The notes beneath the pieces are model-generated. The model made no database searches. It was not told the origin of the DNA and saw only the letters and a program-made list of their open reading frames with translations. A program made the position numbers and the translations under genes. From the NCBI GenBank assembly GCA_036005845.1, contig DASYQD010000117.1, positions 1 to 64,000 on the forward strand: a DNA stretch of 64,000 nucleotides, read 5' to 3'. Origin of the DNA: DASYQD01 sp036005845. GTDB taxonomy: Bacteria > Acidobacteriota > Thermoanaerobaculia > Multivoradales > JAIOJS01. Shown here piece after piece: positions 8,711 to 17,031 of the stretch (its first letter is position 1; the number at the start of each line of letters is the position of its first letter).

Positions 8711-8935
8711 TTACTGAGCGGCCGGGCTCGGCGTCGGGGCGGCCATGTTGTCGCCCATCGACGGAGTGGCCTCGGGGGCCGGGGTGGCCTCCATCATCGG
8801 CTCGGCCATGGCCGGGGTCGGGGTCGCTTCGGCCATCGTCTCGGTGTTCTCTTCGGTCTTCTTCGGGCAGCCGGCGAGCACCACGACGGCGGGCACCATC
8901 AGCAGCGCCAGCATCCAAACTCTGAACTTCTTCAT
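8711..8935 (-). CDS. small lipoprotein with Pro/Ala/Met-rich tail, 74 aa
   Basis: From the ATG at 8935 (GGGAGAG ribosome binding site) the protein has a textbook lipoprotein signal: MKKFRVWMLALLMVP then a lipobox LAGC at about residues 21-24. After the Cys come PKKTEENTETM and a low-complexity mature part built from repeats of ATPTP, MAEP and EATP. The longer ORF start lacks a ribosome binding site and would bury the signal peptide. Mature length is only about 51 residues, so it is probably a wall or envelope spacer rather than an enzyme. It is monocistronic, with its own terminator. I know of no named family. Confidence 0.8.
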   Translation of the reverse strand: MKKFRVWMLALLMVPAVVVLAGCPKKTEENTETMAEATPTPAMAEPMMEATPAPEATPSMGDNMAAPTPSPAAQ

Positions 8936-9399
8936 GATCAAACTCTCCCTCGGTCCAACGGTTAAAAAATCGCTCGCGTAGAGCCCCATTGCCTACGCGG
9001 CCTCTCGACGCCGGCAGCCCTGCCGTCGCCGAGGGTCGAGCATGTTGCCTTCGCAAGCTCGAACTCGGAGAACTTTGAAAGAACGTCTAAGTCAAGCGGG
9101 AAGGCCGGCAAGGCCTTCCCGGACGCAGGTGCGATCACAGGAGCTTTCTCTGGTGTATGGGTATCCAGGTTCGATTCCGACTAGCGCGCTGGTTTCTATT
9201 GATCCCGGTGCGCTGGTCCCTCCCGGGCGGGCGGGATCGGAACCGCGACTGGCGGAAGATCCTAGCTAAATCGCTGGCGCTGTCAAGCGGGATGGGCCGG
9301 GCCCCCCCTGGGGAGGCGGGCGGTCGAGCCGCTGCTACCATGGGCAGCCGCCGGCCGGACAGCCGTCGGCCCCGGCGGGAGGAGGCGCGAGGACCCACG
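8936..9399 (+). other. long non-coding region upstream of ffh
   Basis: No ORF here looks coding; the frame that runs into ffh from 9157 is Arg/Pro-rich and lacks a ribosome binding site. The region holds a perfect hairpin (9098-9120), an extended -10 match TG-C-TACCAT at 9333-9341 about 60 bases before ffh, and a strong ribosome binding site (GGAGGAGGCGCGAGG). GGTTCGATTCC at 9169-9179 looks like a tRNA T-loop but has no tRNA around it. I could not find the conserved SRP RNA loop sequence. Confidence 0.5.
9098..9120. other. perfect 9-bp hairpin upstream of ffh
   Basis: GGGAAGGCC and GGCCTTCCC flank a 5-base loop. No U-tract follows on either strand, so it is not a classical terminator. It may be a structured RNA or a regulatory site; nothing in the sequence decides. 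Confidence 0.45.
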
Positions 9400-10725
9400 A
9401 TGTTCGACGGCCTGCAAGGAAAGCTCCAAGCGGTCTTCCGCGACCTGCGCGGGGAGGGCCGGATCACCCCGGAAGTGCTCGAGGAGGCGCTCAAGCAGAT
9501 CCGCATGGCGCTGCTAGAGGCCGACGTCCACTTCCGGGTGGTCAAGGCCTTCGTCGACCGCGTGCGCGAGCGCTCCTCGAACGAAGAGGTGCTGCAGAGC
9601 CTCACCGGCAGCCAGCAGGTGGTGAAGATCGTCCGCGACGAGCTGGTGGCGCTGCTCGGCGACGAGGGAGCCGAGCTGCGGCTCGACGGCCGGCCGGCGG
9701 TGGTGCTGCTGTGCGGTCTGCAGGGCTCGGGCAAGACGACGACCGCCGGCAAGCTGGCGAAGCGGCTGCGCGGGCGCGGGCGCCATCCGCTGCTGGTGGC
9801 AGGCGACCTCCAGCGCGCCGCTGCCGTCGAGCAGCTCGTGCAAGTGGGACGCGGCGTCGGCGTGCCGGTGGTGGCGCCCGAAGCCGGCGAGAAGGTGGAC
9901 CAGCTCGCCGAGCGCGCCCTCAAGGTGGCGCGCGACCGCGGCCACGACGTGATGGTGTTCGACACCGCCGGACGGTTGCACGTCGACGAGGCGTTGATGG
10001 CGGAGGTCAAGCGGCTCGCCGAGCGCCTCAAGCCGTCGGAGACGCTGTTCGTCGCCGACGCGATGACCGGCCAGGACGCGGTGAAGAGCGCCGGCGCCTT
10101 CGCGGCCGCGCTGCCGCTCACCGGCGCCATCCTCACCAAGCTCGACGGCGACTCGCGCGGCGGCGCGGCGCTGTCGATCCGCACCGTCGCCAAGGTGCCC
10201 ATCCGCTTCGCCGGCACCGGCGAGAAGTCGGACGACCTCGAGCTCTTCTCGCCCGACCGCATGGCTGGCCGCATCCTCGGCATGGGCGACGTGCTGTCGC
10301 TCATCGAGCGTGCCGAGCGCGAGCTCGACCAGGGGGAGACGCAGCGCCTCGCCGGCCGCATCGGCAGCGGGCAGCTCACGCTCGAGGACGTCCGCGACCA
10401 GATGCGGCAGATCCGCAAGCTGGGGTCGATGTCGCAGATTCTCGAGATGCTGCCCAAGGTGGGGCCGCTGCGCGGGCTCGACGCCATGAAGGTGGACGAC
10501 GGGCAGCTCAAGCGGGTGGAGGCGATCATCGACTCGATGACGCCGCTCGAGCGGCGGCGGCCGCAGGTGCTCGACGGCTCGCGGAAGAAGCGGATCGCCT
10601 CGGGCTCCGGCACGCACGTGCAGGAGATCAACCAGCTGCTCAAGCAGTATCAGCAGATGCAGAAGATGATGAAGGGCGGGCAGGGGAAGATGCTGCGGCG
10701 GCTGATGGCGGGGCGGCGCGCCTGA
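9400..10725 (+). CDS. ffh: signal recognition particle protein Ffh
   Basis: Ffh is the SRP54 GTPase that, with 4.5S RNA and FtsY, targets nascent membrane proteins to the translocon. The ATG chosen (MFDGLQGKLQAVFRDLRGEG) is the family start and has a strong GGAGG ribosome binding site. The 441-aa protein has an N-domain helical bundle, then the G domain with G1 GLQGSGKTT (from residue 106), G3 DTAGR near residue 188 and G4 TKLDGD. GDVLSLIERAE marks the linker, and the Met-rich M domain (MRQIRKLGSMSQILEMLP, MMKGGQGKMLRRLM) ends the protein. The 3' end is four bases from a convergent gene, leaving no room for a separate terminator. Confidence 0.96.
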   Translation: MFDGLQGKLQAVFRDLRGEGRITPEVLEEALKQIRMALLEADVHFRVVKAFVDRVRERSSNEEVLQSLTGSQQVVKIVRDELVALLGDEGAELRLDGRPAVVLLCGLQGSGKTTTAGKLAKRLRGRGRHPLLVAGDLQRAAAVEQLVQVGRGVGVPVVAPEAGEKVDQLAERALKVARDRGHDVMVFDTAGRLHVDEALMAEVKRLAERLKPSETLFVADAMTGQDAVKSAGAFAAALPLTGAILTKLDGDSRGGAALSIRTVAKVPIRFAGTGEKSDDLELFSPDRMAGRILGMGDVLSLIERAERELDQGETQRLAGRIGSGQLTLEDVRDQMRQIRKLGSMSQILEMLPKVGPLRGLDAMKVDDGQLKRVEAIIDSMTPLERRRPQVLDGSRKKRIASGSGTHVQEINQLLKQYQQMQKMMKGGQGKMLRRLMAGRRA

Positions 10726-10729
10726 CCCT

Positions 10730-13111
10730 TCACTCGTAAGCCAGCGCCGCCGCCGTGGGAATGCGGGTCGCGCGCCATGCCGGCCACGCGCAGGCCAGCA
10801 GCGAGACGACCACCACCAGCGCCAGCCAGCGCAGGACGCCCGCGGCGTCCGGCAGCAGGCGAACCGGGACGCGGAACATGACGCGGCCGAAGGCCTCGCC
10901 GAGGAGCACGCTGGTGACGAGCGACAGCGGCAGCGCCGCGAGCCAGCCGCCAAGCGCGACCACCAGTCCCTCGACCTGCACCAGCGCGAGGATGGCGCCG
11001 TGGCGGGCGCCGATGGCGCGCAGCACGCCGATCTCGCGCGTACGCTCGAGGACGGCCAGGCTCATCGTCGAGGCGAGCCCGAGGCCGCCGACGAGGATCG
11101 TCAGCTGGCCCATGATGCCGAGGAACGCCACCACCATGAGCAGGTGGTCCTCGATCACCTTGCGCTGCTGCGCCATGAGCTGGCCCGACTGCACCTCCAG
11201 ACCGCGCGCCTCGAGCTCGCCGCGCAGCCGCTGCAGGAGGTCGACCTGCGCGGCGGCGCCGTCGAGCCGCGCGTCGACGAGCAGCGTCGCGACGCCGGCG
11301 CCGACGAGCGGCGCCAGCGCCTCGCGCGTCGTGTAGGCCTGCGGCGACGGGCCGCTGTCGACGAGCCCGACGACGCGCCAGCGGCTCGGCCGGCCGGCGA
11401 CGAGGAGCGGCACCGCGTCGCCCACGCGCAGGCCGGGCTCGTCGTCGACCAGGCGGCGCCCCACCACCAGCTCGGCGGCGCCCGCGCGCGCCCAGCGGCC
11501 GCGCTCGAGCCGCGGCGCGAAGAGGGGCGAGCCGGCGGGCGGCGCGGTTAGCGCGAAGGCGTTGCCGAGCGTGCCGTCGCCATGCTGCACCACCGCGCGG
11601 GCGCCGGCCCACGCCTCGGCGCGCGCCACGCCATCGACGGCGCGCGCCGCGGTCTCGAGCTCGAGCGGCGGATAGGGCCGGGCGAGCCGGACGACGACGT
11701 CGAACCGTTGGCCGCCGAAGAGGAGATCGACGGAGCCGCGCACGGCGGCGCGCAGGTTCAGCGCGCCGACGTAGACGGCGCCGCCGACGGCCAGCGTCAG
11801 CAAAGTGAGCACGGTGCGTTGGCGGCGGCGGAAGGCGTTGCGCAGCGCCAGCAGCAGCGGCCGCGCCAGGCGGCCGTTGCTCCGCGGCCGCCGCGACGCT
11901 TGCGTGGCCGGCGGCGCGATGCCGAAATCGCGCAGCGCCTCGCCGACGGCGATGCGGCAGCCGCGAAGGATGGGAACCGCCGCGGCCAGCACCGGCAGCA
12001 GCGCGCCGGCGGCGAGCTGGGGCAGGATGATCGCCGGCGCCAGGCTAGCGCTGCCGAGGTCGAAGTTGAGCAGCTCGGCGTTGAGCTCGGCGTAGCGGCG
12101 GCCGATCCACGCCGCGGCCGGCAGCCCGATGGCGCAGGCGGCGAGGCCGAGCGCCGCGGCCAGCACGAGGTACATCGCCGCGAGCTGGCCGCCGCGGGCG
12201 CCGATCGCCTTCATGACGCCGATCTCGCGCACCTGCCCGGCGAGCATGGCGGTGATCAGGTTGACGACCAGCAGGCCGCTCGACAGCAGCGCCAGCACGC
12301 CGAACGCGCCCTGCGTCATGAGCAGGGAGTTGATCTGCGCCGCGTGCACGTGGCGGCCGGGCACCGGCACGTCGACGTCGCGCACGCGGTGGCCGGCGGC
12401 CTCGACCTCCGCCTTGACGGCGAACGCGGTGCGGCGCACGGCGTCGCGGTCGAAGGCGTCGCCGCGCACGGTGAGCTGCAGCTCGTCCAAGCTCGGCTCG
12501 ACGCCGAGACGGGCGAGCGTCGCGCGGCTGACGAAGGCGTAGACGACGTTCTCCATCCACCCCGGTGCCAGCCCGACGTCGCGAGCGACCCCGGCGACGG
12601 GCAGGGCGGCCGGCGGACCGCCGCCGACCTGCAGCGTCAGCGTCGAGCCCAGCCCGACGCGCGCGTACTCGCGGGAAGAGGCCTCCACCACCACCGCGCC
12701 GTCCGGCGGCGGCCAGGCGCCGTCCTCGCGATTGACGCCGCCGATGGCGATGCGGCGAGGGTCGTCGTAGACGAAGAGGATGGCGGCGCGCCAGGCGCCC
12801 TCCACCGCGGCGCTGGCGGCCACCGTGCGCCGTGCCTGCACCTGCCGCACCATCGGCAGGCGGCGCACGCGCGCCAGCAGCGCGCCGTCGATGCCGTCGA
12901 CGCGCAGCGTCGCGTTGGCCGGGTTGCTGGCGCGGTACTGCTCGCGGGTGACGCCGCGCAGCAGCCACCAGCTGTCGAGCACGGCGCCGGAGCCGACGAT
13001 GCCGACGACGATCGCCGCCACCACGAGCAGCGTGCGCGACTTGTGCAGCCAGAGGTCGCGCCCCACCTTGCGCCAGCGCGGCGGCAGGCTAGACATGGAC
13101 CGCATCGCCAT
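10730..13111 (-). CDS. ABC transporter permease, FtsX/MacB-type with two permease modules
   Basis: This 793-aa membrane protein has the layout of LolE/MacB-like 'ABC3' permeases. An N-terminal helix (LLVVAAIVVGIVGSG) is followed by a large extracytoplasmic domain, three helices around residues 270-380 (VLALLSSGLLVVNLITAML...), a second anchor helix near 430, a second periplasmic domain, and three final helices (LTILVGGLGLASTMSL...). Both FtsX modules contain the REIGVMKAIGAR / REIGVLRAIGAR signature loop. It overlaps the upstream ATPase gene by 23 bp, so the two form one exporter. The substrate may be a lipoprotein, peptide or macrolide-like compound; the sequence does not tell. No periplasmic adaptor (MacA-like) gene is nearby. 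Confidence 0.88.
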   Translation of the reverse strand: MAMRSMSSLPPRWRKVGRDLWLHKSRTLLVVAAIVVGIVGSGAVLDSWWLLRGVTREQYRASNPANATLRVDGIDGALLARVRRLPMVRQVQARRTVAASAAVEGAWRAAILFVYDDPRRIAIGGVNREDGAWPPPDGAVVVEASSREYARVGLGSTLTLQVGGGPPAALPVAGVARDVGLAPGWMENVVYAFVSRATLARLGVEPSLDELQLTVRGDAFDRDAVRRTAFAVKAEVEAAGHRVRDVDVPVPGRHVHAAQINSLLMTQGAFGVLALLSSGLLVVNLITAMLAGQVREIGVMKAIGARGGQLAAMYLVLAAALGLAACAIGLPAAAWIGRRYAELNAELLNFDLGSASLAPAIILPQLAAGALLPVLAAAVPILRGCRIAVGEALRDFGIAPPATQASRRPRSNGRLARPLLLALRNAFRRRQRTVLTLLTLAVGGAVYVGALNLRAAVRGSVDLLFGGQRFDVVVRLARPYPPLELETAARAVDGVARAEAWAGARAVVQHGDGTLGNAFALTAPPAGSPLFAPRLERGRWARAGAAELVVGRRLVDDEPGLRVGDAVPLLVAGRPSRWRVVGLVDSGPSPQAYTTREALAPLVGAGVATLLVDARLDGAAAQVDLLQRLRGELEARGLEVQSGQLMAQQRKVIEDHLLMVVAFLGIMGQLTILVGGLGLASTMSLAVLERTREIGVLRAIGARHGAILALVQVEGLVVALGGWLAALPLSLVTSVLLGEAFGRVMFRVPVRLLPDAAGVLRWLALVVVVSLLACAWPAWRATRIPTAAALAYE

Positions 13112-13811
13112 GCACGTTACTTAGCAGGGCTTCGTTCGCCGCGACTCTGCCGTCGACCAGCGTGATGGCGCGGCCGGCGAAGCGCAGGGCGTCGCGTTCG
13201 TGGGTGACCATCACCACCGTCTGCCCGTCGCGCGCCAGCACGGCGAGCAGCTCCAGCATGCCGGCGGCGGTGCGCGAGTCGAGGTTGCCGGTGGGCTCGT
13301 CGGCGAGCAGCACCGCCGGCGCGTTGGCCAGCGCGCGCGCCACCGCCACCCGCTGCTGCTGGCCGCCGGAGAGCGTCGCCGGCAGCTTGTCGGCCTGGTC
13401 GGCGACGCCCAGCCGTTCGAGCAGCGCGAGCGCGCGCGGCCGCCGCTCGCGTGACGGCCAGGCGGCGCAGAAGTCCATCGGCAGCATGACGTTTTCGAGC
13501 GCCGTCAGCGTCGGCAGCAGTTGGAAGAACTGGAAGACGATGCCGACGGCGCGGCCGCGCCAGGCGGACAGCGCGCGCTCCGGCAGCAGGTGGACGGCGG
13601 TGCCGCCGAGCCAAATCTCGCCCTGCGACGGCCGGTCGATGCCGGCGAGCAGGCTCAGCAGGGTGGACTTGCCGCTGCCCGACTGGCCGACGACGGCAAC
13701 GAAGCCGCCGCGTTCGACGGTGAGGCTCACGTCGGCGAGGGCGAGGAAGCTGCCGGCCGGCGTGCCGTAGCGCTTGCTCACGTTGCGCATCACGATCAGC
13801 GGTTCGCTCAT
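13089..13811 (-). CDS. ABC transporter ATP-binding protein, LolD/MacB type
   Basis: This is the ATPase partner of the overlapping FtsX-type permease. From the ATG at 13811 the protein is 240 aa, the normal LolD/FtsE-like size, starting MSEPLIVMRNVSKRYGTPAG. It shows Walker A GQSGSGKST, the Q-loop region (GIVFQFFQLLPTLTALENVMLP), the signature LSGGQQQRVAVARAL, Walker B LLADEPTGNLD and a switch His in MVTHE. The longer upstream reading is Ala/Arg-rich and lacks a start signal. A TACTGT hexamer lies six bases upstream of the ATG, which may make the transcript leaderless. The 'FQFFQLLPTLTALENV' stretch is typical of the exporters that move lipoproteins or peptides. Confidence 0.92.
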   Translation of the reverse strand: MSEPLIVMRNVSKRYGTPAGSFLALADVSLTVERGGFVAVVGQSGSGKSTLLSLLAGIDRPSQGEIWLGGTAVHLLPERALSAWRGRAVGIVFQFFQLLPTLTALENVMLPMDFCAAWPSRERRPRALALLERLGVADQADKLPATLSGGQQQRVAVARALANAPAVLLADEPTGNLDSRTAAGMLELLAVLARDGQTVVMVTHERDALRFAGRAITLVDGRVAANEALLSNVHGDAVHV

Positions 13812-13966
13812 GGGTGCACAGTACGGCCGGCGGACGGCGTCGGCGGCCCCGCTCGTCGGCACCGCGGCACCACTCGTCGAACGCGCGCCGCCGAACGGCC
13901 GCGGCGCCCCTACGATGCTGGTCAGGCGGCCGCCGGAAGCGTTCGCCGCCATCCTTGGAGGTGCCC

Positions 13967-14569
13967 ATGGTTCGCCGACTCGTCGTCGTCTGTCACTGCA
14001 CGCTCGCGCTCGCCGCCGGCGCGGCGTTCGCCCAGCACGGGCCGGTAGTCACCGGACCGCCGCTGCTCACCAACCCGCCGCCCGAGGCGCGCCAGCTCGA
14101 CTTCCTCGTCGGCCAGTGGGAGCTGGTGGCGCTGCCCAAGGTGTCAACCCTCGTCGCCGTCTTCCACGGCCAGCCGAAGCTGGTGGGGACGTGGAAGGCG
14201 TGGCGCGCCCTCGACGGCTTCGGCATCGACGAGGAGCTCCGCCTCACCGACGAGACCGGCAATCCGCTCCTGCTGTCGCGCTCGCTGCGCATCTTCGACC
14301 GCGCCAGGCGGCGGTGGAGCGGCAGCACCCTCGACGTCTACCGCGCCCGCTTCAGCGACAGCACGGGAGAATCGAAGGGCGGACAGGTCACCTTCACCAC
14401 GAGCGGCACCGACGCCGAGGGCAAGCGCTACGTCATGCGCGGCCGCTTCTACGACGTCAAGCCCAACGCGTTCCGCTGGCAGCAGGATCGCTCGTACGAT
14501 GGCGGCAAGACGTGGGACGAGACGCTGAAGATCGAAGCGCGGCGGGTGGCCGCGGCCGCGCCGCGGTGA
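13967..14569 (+). CDS. secreted DUF1579-like protein
   Basis: The ATG (with GGAGG ribosome binding site) starts a signal peptide, MVRRLVVVCHCTLALAAGAAFA. The mature part begins with a Pro-rich linker followed by RQLDFLVGQWEL, a lipocalin-like opening typical of DUF1579 and related beta-barrel proteins. The rest is beta-rich (GTWKAWRALDGFGIDEELRL, GRFYDVKPNAFRWQQDRSYD). Its stop codon overlaps the GTG of the sensor kinase (GTGA), so the three genes to 16355 are probably translated as a coupled unit. A role as a ligand-binding input to the kinase is conceivable, but inferred from position only. TACGAT at 13911-13916 may be its -10 box. Confidence 0.75.
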   Translation: MVRRLVVVCHCTLALAAGAAFAQHGPVVTGPPLLTNPPPEARQLDFLVGQWELVALPKVSTLVAVFHGQPKLVGTWKAWRALDGFGIDEELRLTDETGNPLLLSRSLRIFDRARRRWSGSTLDVYRARFSDSTGESKGGQVTFTTSGTDAEGKRYVMRGRFYDVKPNAFRWQQDRSYDGGKTWDETLKIEARRVAAAAPR

Positions 14570-15612
14570 GCCGGCGGCGCCGTTCGCGGCGCCTGGTGTG
14601 GCTCTGGCTGCTCGCCGGCTGGCTGCCGGTGTGGGCGCTCTTTCTGCTCCTCCTGCTCACCGCCCACTCCGGCGTGTCGCTGCCGGAGGCGGCCGGGGTG
14701 GCGTTGCGATTGGGCGTCGCGGCGGCGCTGCTCGGCTTCGGCGTGCAGCGGTTCGCCGAGAGGGTGCCCTGGCCGCGGCCGTTCGCGCTGCGTTTCGTCC
14801 TCGTGCACCTGCTCGCCGCCAGCGTCTTCGCGGCGGCGTTCGTGCTGCTCAACAGCCTCATCGCCAGCCTGCTGGAACACCGGCTGGTGATCGTCGTCGG
14901 CATCGGTCTCGGTTCCTTCCTGGTGTTCGGCGTCTGGCTCTACCTCATCGTCGCCGGCGTCTGCTACGCGGTGCAGGCCACCGAACGGCTGGCCCGCGCC
15001 GAGGCGGAGGCGGCGCGCGCGCAGCTCGCCGCGCTGCGCGGCCAACTCCACCCGCACTTCCTCTTCAACGCGCTGCACACGGTGGTGCAGCTGATCCCGC
15101 AGGAGCCGCGCCGGGCCGCGCAGGCCGCCGAGCAGCTGGCGGCGCTGCTGCGCGTCACCGTCGAGGAGGAGCGCGACGTCGTCAGTCTGGAGGAGGAGTG
15201 GGACTTCGTCGAGCGCTACCTCGCGCTCGAACGGCTGCGCTTCGGCGACCGGCTGCGGGTGGAGGCGCGGCTCGACGACGAGGCGCGGGCGGCGCTGCTG
15301 CCCTCCTTCGCGCTGCAGACGCTGGTGGAGAACGCGGTGCGACACGGCGCCGCGCCGCGGGTCGAGGCGACGCGGGTGTCGGTGGAGGCGGCGACCGCGG
15401 ACGGCCGCCTGACGCTCGTCGTGCGCGACGACGGCGGCGGCGCCGATCCCGGGCGCCTCGCGCTCGCCGATGGCAGCGGTCAGGGCAGTGGTCTAGAACG
15501 CCTGCGCGATCGCTTGCGGGCGCTCTACGGCGCGAGCGCCGCTTTGGAGGTCGACACCGCGCCGGGCGCCGGCTTCACCGTCACCCTGACGGTGCCGCAG
15601 GAGCCGGCGTGA
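14566..15612 (+). CDS. sensor histidine kinase, LytS/YehU family
   Basis: The chosen GTG overlaps the preceding stop by four bases; everything upstream in this frame is shadow. The 348-aa protein has four hydrophobic helices in the first 130 residues, a short coiled linker (ERLARAEAEAARAQLAAL) and the His_kinase domain with LHPHFLFNAL, where His164 in PHFLFN is the expected phosphoacceptor. An ATPase domain follows, with LQTLVENAVRHG (N-box) and DDGGG and GSGLERLRDRL (G-boxes). It has no extracellular sensor domain of note, so it may sense within the membrane. Its partner is the LytTR regulator immediately downstream. Confidence 0.9.
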   Translation: MSRRRRSRRLVWLWLLAGWLPVWALFLLLLLTAHSGVSLPEAAGVALRLGVAAALLGFGVQRFAERVPWPRPFALRFVLVHLLAASVFAAAFVLLNSLIASLLEHRLVIVVGIGLGSFLVFGVWLYLIVAGVCYAVQATERLARAEAEAARAQLAALRGQLHPHFLFNALHTVVQLIPQEPRRAAQAAEQLAALLRVTVEEERDVVSLEEEWDFVERYLALERLRFGDRLRVEARLDDEARAALLPSFALQTLVENAVRHGAAPRVEATRVSVEAATADGRLTLVVRDDGGGADPGRLALADGSGQGSGLERLRDRLRALYGASAALEVDTAPGAGFTVTLTVPQEPA

Positions 15613-16355
15613 AGGTGCGCGCCCTGATCGCCGACGACGAGCCGATCGCCCGCCTCGGCCTGCGCGAGATGCTGGCCGACCACGAGTGGATCGAGTGCGC
15701 CGGCGAGGCGGCGAACGGACCGGCGGCGGCCGCCGCCATCGACGCGCTGCGGCCGGACCTCGTCTTCCTCGACGTGCAGATGCCGGGGCTGCTCGGCACC
15801 GAGGTGCTCCGCCGAGTGCGCCATCAGCCGTTCGTCGTCTTCACCACCGCTTACGGGCAGCATGCCGTCACCGCCTTCGAGCTCGGCGCCCTCGACTACC
15901 TGCTCAAGCCCTTCGGCCCGGAGCGGCTGGCGGCGGCGCTCGCGCGCGTGCAGGCCGCGATCGGCGAGCCGTTGCCGTCGCCGCCCTGTGGGACCTTTCA
16001 ACGGCTGCAGGAGACGTTTGGCGGCGCGCCCATCCGGCGGCTCTTCGCGCGGGCGGGCGCGGCGATCGTCCCGGTCGCCGTCGACGACGTGCTCTGGCTC
16101 GAGGCGGCGGGCGACTACGTCGCCGTGCACGCGGTGCGCGGCCGTCACCTCCTTCACGTGCCCCTGCACCGCCTCGAGGCGCGGCTGGACCCGGCCCGCT
16201 TCGCCCGCATTCACCGCACCTCGATCGTCAACCTCGATCGCGTGAGCGCGTTCCGGCGGCACGGCAAGGGTCAGCTCGTCGCGGTGCTCCAGGACGGCAC
16301 GCGACTGGTCGTCAGCCGCAGCCGGGCCAAGGAGTTGCGGTCGCTGGCCACATGA
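15609..16355 (+). CDS. LytTR-family response regulator
   Basis: The regulator starts at a GTG overlapping the kinase stop (GTGA) and is 248 aa. The receiver domain (residues 3-120) has the acidic pocket ADDEP, the phosphoacceptor Asp55 in FLDVQMPG, a Thr in FTTAY and Lys in LLKPFG. After a short linker comes a LytTR DNA-binding domain (about 140-245) with VDDVLWLEAAGDYVAVHA and RIHRTSIVNLDRV, both diagnostic. It should bind direct-repeat sites near its targets; candidate targets are its own operon or the divergent ABC exporter, but I could not identify a binding site. Confidence 0.93.
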   Translation: MKVRALIADDEPIARLGLREMLADHEWIECAGEAANGPAAAAAIDALRPDLVFLDVQMPGLLGTEVLRRVRHQPFVVFTTAYGQHAVTAFELGALDYLLKPFGPERLAAALARVQAAIGEPLPSPPCGTFQRLQETFGGAPIRRLFARAGAAIVPVAVDDVLWLEAAGDYVAVHAVRGRHLLHVPLHRLEARLDPARFARIHRTSIVNLDRVSAFRRHGKGQLVAVLQDGTRLVVSRSRAKELRSLAT

Positions 16356-16387
16356 GGCCCGGTCCCGCGGGCGCCGTGGGCGGTTTC

Positions 16388-16396
16388 TGCTATCAT
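16388..16396 (+). promoter_or_regulatory. extended -10 promoter of the rpsP operon
   Basis: TG-C-TATCAT followed by CCG lies 75 bases upstream of rpsP. There is no clear -35. This would drive rpsP-khpA-rimM-trmD with a leader of about 68 bases. Confidence 0.55.
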
Positions 16397-16471
16397 CCGC
16401 GTTCGCTTTCGGCCGGGGTGCGCCCGCCGGTTTCCCCTCCGCGACTTCTTTCTCGACTCGAGGATCGCCAG

Positions 16472-16756
16472 ATGGTGAAGATTCGTCTCCGTCGCATGGG
16501 CTCGCGCAACCATCCTTTCTACCGGGTGGTGGTGTCGGATGCCCGCAAGACTCCCACCGGCGCCGCCCTCGACGAGATCGGCTACTACGATCCGCGCAAG
16601 CAGCCGGCGGTGGTGTCGATCGACCGCGAGCGCGTGGATCACTGGGTGAAGAACGGCGCGCTGCTCTCGCCGACGGTGTCGAAGCTGCTGCGCGGCCTGC
16701 CTCCGGCGGCCGCCGCGGCGCCGGCCGAGCCGGCCGCGGCGCAACCTTCGGCCTAG
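16472..16756 (+). CDS. rpsP: 30S ribosomal protein bS16
   Basis: bS16 is an assembly protein of the 30S subunit body. The 94-aa sequence begins MVKIRLRRMGSRNHPFYRVV, the family hallmark, and contains DEIGYYDPRK and RVDHWVKNGALLSPTVSKLL. The last 18 residues are an Ala/Pro-rich extension beyond the conserved domain. It opens the classic rpsP-khpA-rimM-trmD-rplS operon; the next gene starts three bases after its stop. Confidence 0.97.
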   Translation: MVKIRLRRMGSRNHPFYRVVVSDARKTPTGAALDEIGYYDPRKQPAVVSIDRERVDHWVKNGALLSPTVSKLLRGLPPAAAAAPAEPAAAQPSA

Positions 16757-16758
16757 CG

Positions 16759-17031
16759 GTGGACGACGCCGCCCGCGACCTCGCCCGAGTCGTCCGGCAC
16801 CTGGTCGATCAGCCCGACGCGGTGCGCGTGCGCGAGCAGGAGCGCGGCCGCGCGCACGTGCTCGACCTCGAGGTGGCGCCGGAGGACATGGGCAGCGTCA
16901 TCGGCCGCGGCGGCCGCACCGCCCAGGCGTTGCGCGCGCTGCTGCGCCACCGCGGCGAGGCTTCCGGCATCAGCTATGAGCTCAAGATCCGCGAGCCGGG
17001 GGAAAGCCCGCACCGGCACGACCGCGACTGA
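16759..17031 (+). CDS. khpA: KH-domain RNA-binding protein KhpA (YlqC-like)
   Basis: This is a small single-KH-domain RNA-binding protein of 90 aa. It starts at GTG and has an N-terminal helix with LARVVRHLVDQPDAVRV, the KH core VLDLEVAPEDMGSVIGRGG with the G-x-x-G loop (GRGG), and TAQALRALLRH. The C-terminal tail is polar (GESPHRHDRD). Position between rpsP and rimM is the usual one for this gene. In other bacteria KhpA pairs with KhpB and binds many transcripts; that is family knowledge, not visible here. Confidence 0.92.
   Translation: MDDAARDLARVVRHLVDQPDAVRVREQERGRAHVLDLEVAPEDMGSVIGRGGRTAQALRALLRHRGEASGISYELKIREPGESPHRHDRD

Noticed and set aside
9169..9179. GGTTCGATTCC resembling a tRNA T-loop, seen between the lipoprotein gene and ffh
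   Set aside because: The flanking five bases do not pair, there is no CCA-like end, and no acceptor or anticodon arms can be folded upstream; it is a chance match.
8990..9399. possible SRP (4.5S) RNA gene next to ffh
   Set aside because: The conserved GGAAGCAGC-type loop sequence is absent on both strands; only a short perfect hairpin is present.
9157..9399. N-terminal extension of Ffh read from the longest ORF
   Set aside because: The 81 extra residues are Arg/Pro-rich, lack a ribosome binding site and precede the strong GGAGG site before MFDGLQ; the family starts at the inner ATG.
13774..14565. upstream extension of the sensor kinase ORF
   Set aside because: It runs through the antisense of the ABC ATPase start and the secreted-protein gene in another frame; the GTGA-overlap start at 14566 is far better.
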